A stretch of 64,000 nucleotides of DNA from Rhopalosiphum padi (taxonomy: Eukaryota; Arthropoda; Insecta; Hemiptera; Aphididae): assembly GCF_020882245.1 (NCBI RefSeq), contig NC_083599.1:53284748-53348747 (forward strand), given 5' to 3'. Of the stretch, positions 41,109 through 53,135 are shown one piece after another. Numbering within the stretch: position 1 is the stretch's first letter; every line of letters starts with the position of its first letter. The position numbers and the translations under genes were made by a program. The notes beneath the pieces are model-generated. The model had not been told where the DNA came from. It searched no databases and saw nothing but the letters and a program-made list of their open reading frames with translations.

Positions 41109-43230
41109 TATATGACTTGTATATGTTATAATATACAAGAACTATGCTGTTAATTATTGAAATTGATTTGTTCGTACGGCGGGCTAAAAACTAAACTTTA
41201 TCATTCAGACCAATTATATAAGTTTAAATACACAAAGCAGCCCCCGGGATTTACATTAAAATCATATAATATATATAATATATATTTATCACATCAAAGA
41301 GTTTCGAAACGTCTAGGCTTAGAGTTGTCTTTGATTATACTGTTGTCATATTATTATAAACTACAATTCTGAGTATAATATAATATGGCGATTTGACGAG
41401 CAATGCACTCATGTTAGAAATTATTTTTTAAATTGCTTTTTTTGTGAGAGACAAGTAAAAAATAATGCTATTGCTATAAACTAATTTGTATTCGGTAATA
41501 GAACAGGTTGATTTACTGAGCATTTTTGCAATTTTTAAATAAAATACTTCTATTTTTTAAATGAGAATCACTCTTAGCCAATTACTTTTTTGAAAATGTT
41601 GTCCTATCCAATTCAAAATTCAAACGAGCAGTTTTATAATTATTTAACTTTAACTTTGTGACTAAAGATGTTCCAAATAAATAAATTTATAAATAGATAT
41701 ATTCGTTTACAAGATAATTACAGGGATTTTATAAACATTTTTTAAACTGTAAATAAATACAAAATATATTATTTAAAAACTGCAGCGTAATATCTTTAAA
41801 CCATTATCTTCTTTTGATTTAATAATGATGTATTGTAGCTGTAAAATCTAGTAATAACAGTGTCAAAAACATTAAACGTTAATACATCGAAGACAATTTT
41901 TAAATTTAGCACCGAGCCTCTTAATGTATTATAATAAAGTTTCAAATTATGTTTCGATGTTTATTTTACATTATTGTAATAGATAATATTAATATTTTTT
42001 GAATAATTTCCAATGTATATGAACCTTGTGAATATTTTTAAAAGTATAGTTCAGTATAAAAAAAAAGTAGTACACTGTGTGCAGTGTGCTTAATACTTAA
42101 ATATTATGTTGTAAGTAAAACACTAATATGGTTAAATGTAACACTTAATAAGTGTATTATAGTATAAATATACCACTCAGGCAACCAATAACAATATTGA
42201 TCCTCTTTAGTGACCCACATATATTATAAGTGACATTTTCGTAGTTGATATATTTTTAAGTTTTTAACTAATTGTTTTTCGTATTATACGGACTTGCCTA
42301 TAGTGCTTATATAAACAATTAACGATGTCAACGAGGTATATTTATAGCATTTGAGCGACCTTTAAAGTGCTTCGCACTAATCTATAATTTATCTACAAAG
42401 TATACTATAAAATGTCTATAACTATCAAATATAGCCAATTACCCTGAAGTTATAGCGTAAATAAAATATCATCTAAACCGTCGACCACATAGTTTGCACA
42501 AGGTTAACTCACAAATTTAAATCTCGTAACACTACTGTATTTACACCACCTGACCACCTTTGGAGGGTGTATTATGTACGTATATCATAATTTTATACAA
42601 ATCGACATTTTAAATTCCTACACCACGACCAATAGGACGGTCAACCTATATCGACGACCCGTGAAAGCCGGGATCGAGGTATGCGTATAATGTATTATAC
42701 ATTTCGATTCTCGCGTTTTAGCATTTTCGTAAAACGCTTTTCGTTCGTTGGTATTGAAAGTTGTTTATAATATTATTACAACACCTGCTGGTAAAACGTT
42801 TCAGAGCAGCGAACAAAATTATTAAAAACGTCTTCTGTATACACGCTCGAAATGTATTCGGAATGGCGTTTTGGAGCAGTTTATTCGTATGATTACACCG
42901 TCTCCGCGAGTCCGAAGTTACAGCTGTTCCGAAAACGTTATGCTATTATGGTAATCATCTACGAGTATGGTATTGTTATGCGCTACGTTTCTGGTACTAC
43001 AACGGACATTATTTTATATTATTGTGTAGTTGTGTAGATATGAAAATGCTCTTGTATATACGGCATTTGAAATATAATAACACGTACGTATAAGGCAAAA
43101 GGGTGGAAAATTGTGTTTCTCGTTTTTTAATGTACATATTACATGATATTTGTGTAGGTTACTCAGAAGAAAAAAAAGTGAAAACGCGGTAACACACACT
43201 GCGTTATTATACAACACATTGATATTTTTT

Positions 43231-43464
43231 TTACTTAAATGGTAACACGAGACATTTCTGCCGGACAACTTTAGATTGAAATTGGTATTTTAAGGAAAAT
43301 TCAGAGCAACTACATACGTATTCGATTAGAATTTGGTAAAAATAATGTGTTCCGACCATAGACAATATAAGTTTTATTGCGCACGCACGCCAAAATGACG
43401 ATAGCTGTAATAATTCGTCTAAAGTGCGTATTTTAGTTTCTATATCTTCCTCATGAATACCCAT
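43231..43464 (-). other. Unassigned 77-codon reading frame
   Basis: The frame begins MGIHEEDIETKIRTLDELLQ, has a moderately amphipathic middle (LSSFWRACAIKLILSM), and a possible internal donor gtatgt after about 49 codons. An acceptor-like sequence (atatttcag) lies 20 nt upstream of the ATG. The composition is more protein-like than that of most frames here. No family was recognised and chance is not excluded. Confidence 0.2.
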
Positions 43465-46400
43465 TTTAATCTATGGTCGTCCAGCTGAAATATTTTATGT
43501 TATTAATTTAGTGAAACACACTTTGTGTGTATAATGTGTATGCATATAATATATATATATTACACGCGACTACGGGAGTGTGTTCATATTGTACAGAGTG
43601 TAATAGAAATAACTGATAAATGTAACTAACGAACTATGTATACCAAAACAAACAAAAACATTTCGTAATATTTAAAAAAAGTTTTTTGGGTTATGCATAA
43701 TTAATAGTTATACATAAAAAAAAACTTATTTAAAAATGTTGTGAAAACAATAATGTAGTATTCTGTTATTATCGTGGTTTTTTTCTTGAAAAGAACAAAT
43801 TACTCAATTTATTATGTTTAACAGTTGCTCTAGATTGTTGACGTTATAAGTATATATTATAGAAGTATGAACTTTTTTTTTGTCTTGTAAACATTAAAAT
43901 ATGGTTAGTATACTGATGGAAATATCATACTTAGATACTTAAGGTTTATTTTTAGTTAAAGTAATTTTAAATATACAATCCAAAAATATACATTTCTTTT
44001 ATAAATTTCGAAAAATCTTTACTTTTTTGAAAGCAAAAATTATATTTTTATAACTTTCGATCGTTTTAATTTTTTTTTCTAAGTTTCTATGCTGTTTCAA
44101 TAATAACATTTTATATTCCTTAGCAGAATATTTTTGGTTATTTGATAATTATTAACAATGAGATTTTTAACTAATAGTTAATTATTTATAATTATTTTAA
44201 GTATAATGTTTGCAGACAGGAAAGAACGCACCGCATAAAATATATTATTTTATAATGAATATCTACCTAATCGGATTTAATTAAAACGTATTTATGTAAA
44301 TGTTGTTCATAACCAAAATGGTTTAAAATATGCCCATTTTTTTTTTTGATCGTGATGTTCCTATATATGAATCTGAAGCCCTTGGTAAATTACAAAATAC
44401 AAATATTACGGAATAGTATTAATATTATTTTTATTATCACTATTGTTATTATTCGATTTGCGTTATTGAGAACATCGTTGTATAGAAAACTTAGATAGGA
44501 ATAATATTATATACACCAAAATAGAACATCTGTATCGTTTTCAAAAAAAAAAAAAAAAATTCCGTCTGAGACCGATAGTGTTCAATTTCGATCTCAATAT
44601 ACCGCGTATACTGTATGTTGTCGTCATAATGATGTTGTTTCATATATTCTATATAATAATAACAAGCCAACTGTTATTATCATATTTGATGTACCTATAC
44701 ATTTCCGTATTCCGTTGACTCGTGCTGTTTATAAATTTTTTTTCGGTTCGGTAGTATTATATTATATATTTATATTTATATTTCGTTAGAGAGTGCGTAT
44801 GTTCGGTTATGAAATTCGAATCACGCAACTTTGCCACCAGTCTAAATGTTACATACATTTTTCGTGTTTCTTCTATCAGAAGACTTCATCATTATTTCAG
44901 TGGTTATTTTTTGTTTTTGTATAATAATATATCGATTTTGTGTGCGACCCTTACCAAATTGTAAGTTGATACTACCTAACCTTATGCGTACCTACCATAA
45001 ATTGTTATTATAATAATATTTATGTTTCGTTCGTTTGCTGTTCGGATTGAATAATATAGATATTTATTTATTCATTATACGTGATAATGTACGAAGACAT
45101 TATTCGAGATTGGATATGATTTGAACAAAAATACGTGTAATAAAGATGGCATGCGATTTCCCGTTTCCGTTTTGAATATACACAGCTGATGCATTATATA
45201 GTATGCCTAAAAATGGAATATTTTGCCGAATGAACAATAATAACCTTTCGGGAAACATTCAGCACGGGGAATAATACTTTGGGCGAAGTTTTAAGAATAT
45301 GTTACTACGTAAATCACGACGATAATTCCGGTCTTTCAGTGACAAAAAAAAAAAAAACAACGAAGAACACATAAAATATATAATATAAAATAAACATAAA
45401 TATTATATGTATTATTATGACACTGATGCGGTTTAAAATATTGGTTGAAACAATGACGCGCGTTATTCGTGGTCTTTATTCATTTTAAAAGCCAGCAACA
45501 TGGCAAGTGCAACTTTTTATTGTTCCACGAAAAGCTACTTATGCACATAATATAAAAACAACTATCAAGCGTCCCTATTGTTTCAATATACACAGCGTTT
45601 AGTTTCTACATTAATCTTTTTATTTTTTTTTATGGAAAATATCAATATTTATGTTTATCGTGTTAAGACTGTTGAAAGCGTTTACATTGGATACATACCG
45701 GAACATTAAATATTCCTGTATGTATACATGTATACTATTTACTATAAATGTTATAATAAATAGTATTGGTACCTACCTAACTTGTCTCGGTAGACACCAC
45801 AGGTTAGGTTAGAGATGCTAAAGATAAAATCGTAATTTAAAAAGTTATCCAGAACTTAAAGGTGCAATCAATACAATTTAGAAATTTGTTATTTAATAGT
45901 AATCTAAACTATATTTGTTCAAGAACTTTTAAACAGTATTAAATTAATTATTGTTCACAAAAAATGCAATAATTAGTAGTATAGTGTCATAATATATTAT
46001 ATTGACTTTTACATCATCTCACAACTATTGTCGTACCGAAAAATATATTAACAATCAAAAGATTTTATTTGTAAAAATGTTTGGTCCTTAACGGGAATTT
46101 CTTTAGATTAGAATAATGTTTTTGATTTGTTAATGATTTGCTAGATCAACACATTATCTTAAGATTTAATCTTTTTGTTAATTGTTAAATTTTACAATCA
46201 TTAAAAATCATTTATCATGAAAGAAGATTACAGTTTGACGTTTGAAATTTTTCAAATGAACAATTTAATGTTTTGAGATATTAGTTTATTTTGGTTTTGA
46301 GCCTATGTATCCGTCTATCCTATAAAGTTAGCCTTTATTCAGGTCACGAAGAGCTGAAGATAGTCTAGCAAAATGTAGCGATAATTGGATGAAAAAAAAA

Positions 46401-46479
46401 CGCCATGTGTGGGATTGAAACACCCACGAACTACCCACTGTGTCCAATATTGACGCGCAAACAATGGACCACCACGGTC
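46401..46479 (-). mobile_element. tRNA-derived SINE head (A/B box) on minus strand
   Basis: Read on the minus strand, this stretch looks like a decayed tRNA. It starts ACCGTGGTGGTCCATTG (D-arm/A-box region), and near the end has GTGTTTCAATCCCACAC (T-arm/B-box region) followed by CATGGC, which can pair with a 5' GCCGTG-type acceptor strand. A run of nine T follows at once (46392-46400), as after a polymerase III unit or at a SINE head-body junction. The next 80 nt (to about 46320) may be the SINE body. The anticodon arm is too altered to assign an amino acid, so a tRNA-derived SINE is preferred over a working tRNA gene. Confidence 0.55.
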
Positions 46480-49450
46480 TTATAAATTTAATCTCAATGC
46501 GCTTTTATTGGGTCGATGTGAGAGAGTTGTAAGGTTAATGAGAAATGTGATCGTGCAGTGAATTGTTATAAATGCTATCATATGGACCAACATATTTTGA
46601 AATTATTTACTTGAGTTTATTCGTCATTATAATAATTCATGAAGATATTTGTAAGAATAAAATACTATTCATGGTTCTACAGAATTTCAATGGTGTACTA
46701 AGACATTGAGTCATGAGACGACAAAAATTATCTGATTCGAAAAACGATTAATGGTAAAATCCACGCTTGATTGTACCTATTAATTTTTTTCTTGGTTGTC
46801 TTTAATTCTGAATTCTGTTAAGAAAAAACTTAGAAAAACGTAATTGACCTTTTAAAAGTATAGCTGGATAATTGTTTATAAACTTGATTGCTAATCTTAA
46901 TCATGGCCACGTTAAAGTTTTTGGGTTTTTGATTGCTATTACTTCAAACCGTGTTTACCGTAGAAAAAAATCTATTAAGACAACACATTAACTGCCTTAA
47001 GTTATTTTATTTTAAATTGTTAATTGTCGTTCTGATAGGAAACAATTATTGCAACTTTTTGTGTTGGTTGTAAAGACAACCATTTAATCGCGGAAGTGTT
47101 CCTACATTTCAGGAAATGTATAATTTAATTTATTTAAATTGTCTAAAAGAATTTTTTTATATCCGATTTTGGTATTCACGATCTTTATACGTTTATATGC
47201 GAAATTAATGCTAAGAAATTAAAAAATTGAAAAATTTTCAAACAGATAAATAACTCAGCATCAATGCTGATATTATGTATGACAGATTTTTACATATCAG
47301 CCGAAAGCCGTGAACACAAATGTTGTTAGACTTAAGATTTCAATACAAAACTCGCGTATATTACGGGATATTATAGATTAATATAATATTGAATGTTATA
47401 TGGATCGTGTTGGTTAAATACTGTTATTAACTACTTCAATTGTCATGGCACAAAAATAGACTTTAAGACTTAATCATTTTCACCATTATACTATAACATA
47501 AGGGTAGCATTATGCACTGGAATAAAATGGATGGAAAGATGCGAATAACAAAAATAATAAAAAAACTAACATTAATCAATTCACTGAATATAAAGCCGGT
47601 AAACAATGGGATTTAGCTAACAGTTTTTAAACTCATTTTAGGTAGATCGCGCTAGAAGTAGGTTGACATGAAGAAGAGATGTGACAAGAATAAAATATGT
47701 CACACTCGACATCAACATGGCGGCATCTTACGTAGAATAATGGAGAGGGATAATATTAGCGGTGAAGGATCTAAATGGCCCACATACGTTTTAATAGAAG
47801 TTAAAGAAGAAAAAGATAATATTTAAGGTCAAAACACGTTGGTGTAAGCAACAAGTGTTTGTGACAACTCGGGAGAAAGTTTTCGTGACACTTTGCCCTC
47901 GTTTTTTCACTGCCACCCAACATATCATCAACTGCCATATTATCATATGATATCATACGCTACTAAACCATCAAATACAGTTACGGCAATAAACCGCATG
48001 GCCAGTAGTCGTATAAACGTGTGGTCATAATATTACACGAGGATGGGCAAGTTAATGATATTTTTTAACTGAGTTGATGAATGATGGGGAAAAAATAAAT
48101 GAAAAATTAATGTTAATTATGTTTATGTTAACTTGGTTAAGTTATTCAACGTTATTCAAATTCAAATTAAATTAATATTTTTATTTTGAATATAAAAGTA
48201 GCCAATGAATAGTTTAATATAACAAAAATAATAATATCAGTGAATGTAGACAATACATTATACTATAATAATAATAATAATTTAACAAAAAATTACATAT
48301 GTATGTAATTTTATATGTGTATATATACAAAATTAAAAAAAATATTTTATTATTTGATCTTTCAAGAGTTATACATATGAATGAATATTTATTTTTTTAA
48401 GCATGTATTATTAATTAATTGCCATTTTATTATAAGTATATTTATTATTTAACGTAGATTTGAAAGAAAATTATTTATTATTTATTAATTTAATATCAAT
48501 ATAATTAAATTAAGTATTAATAATTTACACGATAATAGCAATTAGAGTTGATACTCTTACGTTGTATTCTCTACATTATTATAAGATGAAAAGAACTACA
48601 ATTTTATAATTTTATAACAATACGTATGTCGTAAATAAAGCACGTCATATTAATTTTAATCATTAAAAATAAAACATATTTTAATATAAAATTATAGATT
48701 GACAAAATTCTATAATATATAGGTACCAGCAGCTTTTATTAAAAGTAAACAATAATGTTTTCGAGAAATATTAGCGTTTTTAAATTTTTGTTTTTACATT
48801 AATTCAGTCATTAAAATTTTGAAATACTTATAAATTAATTACTTAAAAATAATTTAACTAATTAACAATTCATTTGAAATTCATTTTTTAAACATCGAAA
48901 TACTCTAAAAATACTGTGCTATATTGGAATATAGAATTTCAAATGTATACTGTAAGATCGCAATGTCACGTCATCTCTGATGTCTTCATACATACCAGTC
49001 TATCTACTAAAACTATTTACCTCTCTACCCATCTTCCGACAACACATTTAAACTTTTAAAACTACTTGACGAAAATTAATAATGTAACTTTTAAAATATT
49101 TAGATAAATTATCCGTATAAATATAATTGAATAACAATTTATTTGAAATTTTGAAGAAACACGAAAATAAATTTTATTTACTTTGATTTTAAGTAAACAA
49201 AAAATCACTATAGATAATAATAATACTTGGCTCTTTGAACGCAGTAAAAATGTACCAAAATTTTAATTAAAAATATAGATAAGAATGAAAGTTATTGAGA
49301 TAATCTGATACCAGCTACTTAAATTTAATTAAATTTATTACCTATAGGATACAATGAAAATATAGAAAATAGAACTATAATAATACTATATTATTGTTCA
49401 ATTCCCAAACAATATAGTAAATGCAGAATTTGTTTCTTCAAACTAAAAAA
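46480..49450. other. AT-rich sequence with one small frame; no gene recognised
   Basis: A plus-strand 52-codon frame at 47668-47826 (MKKRCDKNKICHTRHQHGGI at its start) sits in a GC-richer patch of about 350 bp. It has no splice or homology support. The rest is very AT-rich. Confidence 0.35.
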
Positions 49451-49559
49451 AGTGGGCAAGTGGGTATCGCTTTGCTGTATAATAGAGATGGAGAGTAGGT
49501 CACTATTATGGATGTGTTAAATTTGAATGCAATGAAAGGTATCATTGTATGCAAAAAAT

Positions 49560-50439
49560 GATTCTGAACGGAGATGATTTATCAGTCAATGATAATTAGT
49601 AGGATATATTATATTATTAACTTAATTTAAATTGTAATAAATCGTTATTTTACGCGATTTTGTAAAAAATTTAATTTCATACGCTTATAAAATTTTTTCT
49701 ATATTGATGCTGGAATTTTTTTTTACACTTACTTGAAGAAAAACTTATGGATAACCTTGTATTAGGTTTTTTAATCATAGGTATAAATCACAAAAATTTT
49801 ATGAATTTTCAACTTCAAAATTCCTTGCAAATTTTCGCGATTTTAATATATTTCGTAAATATTTGAACTTTAAATGCTTATAAACAAAAAATGTGACTAA
49901 CGATTTTTGATTTTTTTTTATTACGATAAGTACAACTTATAATAAACTTTGTATTAAATTTTAAATATTTTTTGGGCAGCCAAATTTTTTTTATTGGCAT
50001 TTTAAGAAAAAAACTTAGAAAAGTCGAAAATTTCAATTGTCTATAAGTAGCTTAAAATAGGTCAAAATATTTTGAAAATTTAATCGTAAATAGATAACCA
50101 TAATATAAACATTTGGTGAAAATTTCAAGTATTTACAATGATTCGTTTTTGAGTTACAGTAAAATCAAAAAACCGATTTTGTCAAAAAGTGTTTATGCGT
50201 AAAAATTTCCGTTTTTTCCGTTATTTTTTCAGGGTTTTTCCCGACGCTTGTGAAAACTATTGGACATTTTGACCCCCCAAAGTACCAACTAGATGAATTT
50301 TACTTTTCAAAGATGGGCTGAAGTCAAAAATCGAAGCATTATTACTACTCCAAAACGTAATGACAGACACAACAATAAAAAAAAAAAATAAATAAACACA
50401 CATTGTAAAATTAATACATTCATTACTCCGTTCAGAATC
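49560..50439. mobile_element. Non-autonomous aphid-type repeat with 14-bp inverted ends
   Basis: GATTCTGAACGGAG at 49560-49573 is exactly inverted at 50426-50439 (CTCCGTTCAGAATC), bounding 880 bp with no long open frame. Upstream, from about 49451, the sequence agtgggcaagtgggtatcgc and the stretch 'aatgcaatgaaaggtatcattgt' split across 49530-49552 appear to belong to the same family. I recall near-identical sequence as a highly repeated element in aphid genomes (knowledge, not a search). Shorter relatives are noted elsewhere in this window. The transposase source is unknown. Confidence 0.6.
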
Positions 50440-51612
50440 TAAAACACAGCAATTAGTTAGGTACCTAATTTTATTAAATTTTGTTTGTATTAAATCAATA
50501 ATACTGAATATTATGTACATTTATTTATTTTTAGTTTATAATTTTAATGTGGTTAGAGTGACTTTTACTAAGAACTTTAAAAAATCGTTATACACATAAA
50601 TTATACTATTCAATTGTAAAACAATGATATTTTGTCCTTCAACGTATCGTTACTTTTACTTACGGAAAAAATGTTTTCAATGACTGTAATAATATGACAA
50701 TATAAGTGATATTAATATAAGTTAGGAAAAATACTTATGAACAAAAGTGTACGTTTCACGTTAAAAAAAAAAATCTATTTATTGTTTAATACTCTTACTG
50801 TAGAGAATTATTTACACGGGGAAACTTCTTGTCACCTTAATATAATATGATTCCGTTGCCGGAGGAAAATATAATTTTTTTATTAATACTATAGTCTCTT
50901 TGCAGTAATAGTTATCATTTTTTGCCATTCCTCAGGGATGAAATAATAATATATTCCAAAGGAAATACCTACATTTAATATATATAACTATGTATAATAC
51001 ATTCATAAATTCAGAATTTTTATAATTTCATTTCCTGACTAGTGATTGTGATCGCGTTATTCGCCGTATTTTTTTTTTTTTTAGCAGCTATACGTTGTCA
51101 TACTAATTACCGAGAAAATAAATTCATTTGTTTTTCTAACTAATTACGTGAATAAAATAATTAATTGAACAATATGTTACATTAATCCGAGCCGTTAATT
51201 CAAGCAAACCATTTTAATTATGTTGTTGTATGATTAAAATATGAATATCTATGATTATATTATAACAATAATAATATAGCCCTTTTATAGTAAATATTAT
51301 TGCACGAGAATAAACAACTATCATTAAAAAATAATTGGGATAAATATATATAAGCCTAGAATACTAGGGGAGTATTTACGGAATAACTGTTGATATTGAA
51401 GCTTTTTACCCCCTGAAATGTCTAGGAAAGAGAAATTAAAAATCGATTTAAAATAGTTTTGAATCATCCGGCCAGATAAAAATATTTAAAATACTGTATC
51501 AGTCTGCGGCGACACGCAAAACCGCTCTCTGCGGACGACCGTACAGCGTATAAAGTAATTTAATTGTACGCGAATATCGCGTGTAACTATACGTACACTC
51601 ATATTATATTTT

Positions 51613-51634
51613 AAATAAATAAATAAATAAATAA
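51613..51634 (+). repeat. (AAAT)n microsatellite
   Basis: About five tandem AAAT units lie within a short GC-richer neighbourhood. Confidence 0.85.
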
Positions 51635-52943
51635 GAAAGTAAGATCGAATTCCAATCGGTTGACGTGGAGGTTTTAAACAAGAAAAGAAACATCCTGTAC
51701 GACGGCTATCGGTCAAATTGTCGTGCTGATTTGTAAGCCTGGTGGGTTGTCCATTCGCCTATTCTTTTCACGACCCACTTAACTGGACAATTTTATACCC
51801 TCGTTTTCCATTTTTCAACTAGGTTTAAACCTGAAATCCTCGCACGACGACGACGAAAACGACGTCTACTTGTCCGTTCTATGAAGGCCGGTAATACGAA
51901 ATCTAAATGATCGGACCGTTTTCAATGTCGTCGCATAGAGTTATTGTGAATTTTCTGCATCGACGGAGCCGTTTGAAATATATAAACCGTAAAACAGGAT
52001 TACAAAATGTTCATCGTATTGGTCTGGGTCGTTGTAGGAAATTATCGAGTGAGTCCGTAGTGGTCTAATCCGTAATCGTCTACGATTTATCGAAAACTAT
52101 TCACAATTTCCCACCCATCTGAACTACGACCAGAGAAGATCTCATCTTTAAATAGCGTGCCGAAGTCCGTTTTCGAATTTAACAAAGGCAACGCCGGAAT
52201 AAATTCTACCGAAAATGAAAATAACGTTTATATGGTAGTATAGCAAAGTCGAAATGTGAAACAAAATTATTTCCTAACAATGCGTGAACAATGGATGGGG
52301 AAAATTTATCGAATTCCTACAAACTATTCGAATCACCTAACGTTAATAAAACGAAAATATAAGGGTAATTCCGTCGTTCTGATGTATAATTGTGTAGATT
52401 TCAAGTGTATTTCGTCATGAGTAGCTCTCTGTAATAAACGTGTAAAATTTTGATAGATTGCATATGAAAAACGATTCTTAGTTTAGACAACTCAATGTAT
52501 CGGACCTTTATTTCTATAAGGATATGTTATAATTTAATTATTTAAATATAAATTACTATTAGTAATACTGCAGTAAGTTAAAATTATTTTTAGCAAAAAT
52601 ATCGAATGTATACATATTATTTTATTAATTATTTTAATATTATATCCTGAATTATTGTTAATAAAATAATTTAATAACATATTTGTGTACAATTTTTACA
52701 TTATTGTTGTACAATTATGTGTGTGAATACGTGATATAAATCACTTAAAATTATTCGAAAAGTTAAAAAAGATAATATATTGTGTAATGTGTATAGAAAA
52801 TGATAATTACCTATAGTTGATTATTTTTGGTTAAATATTTTATTTACTTATTTTTTAAATTATAAACATGAAAAATTAATTAATATCTATAAGTACAATC
52901 TATGAATTTATTTGTTTTATATTTTTTAAGTGATTAATGTTTT

Positions 52944-53135
52944 CTACTTATAATAAGTAGTTCTAACTAGATCCAATTTTTTCCAGAAATCACAAGGTGA
53001 TGATAGATGCACAACAAGCTCCATCCGGAATTGAGGACAATCGATAAACGCATCGTGTTCTTGCATTTCTGTTTTAGAATGTCGTAAAACGACAAATTTC
53101 CATAAAAAATAGATATGAATGGAATATTGGAGCAT
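52944..53135 (-). pseudogene. Coding-like fragment, possibly Tudor-related
   Basis: A 63-codon frame contains EMQEHDAFIDCPQFRMELVV followed by HLSSPCDFWKKL. The pattern V-x-x-(hydrophobic)-S-S-P-x-x-F-W resembles the first strand of extended Tudor domains, and codon use in the middle is less AT-biased than around it. There are no clear splice sites or partner exons. It may be a gene fragment, an exon of an unrecognised gene, or chance. The Tudor reading is a guess from one short motif. Confidence 0.2.

Larger units (their letters stand above)
35401..46319. other. AT-rich sequence with small hairpins; no gene recognised
   Basis: It contains the perfect-arm element at 39088-39180, the imperfect hairpin at 41075-41108 and the unassigned frame at 43231-43464. 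A CpG-richer patch at 42560-42950 has no recognisable coding content. The missing CaMKI N-lobe exons (GTGAFS loop, AVKII lysine) were looked for on the minus strand and not found. Confidence 0.4.

Noticed and set aside
44810..44840. attcgaatcacgc as a tRNA B box
   Set aside because: No A box or pairing acceptor and anticodon arms are nearby.
45801..45815. aggttaggttag as interstitial insect telomere repeat (TTAGG)n
   Set aside because: Only about two units are present here and at 30481; that is chance level.
50257..50520. 87-codon minus-strand frame
   Set aside because: It crosses the right end of the 880-bp repeat and is a by-product of that sequence.
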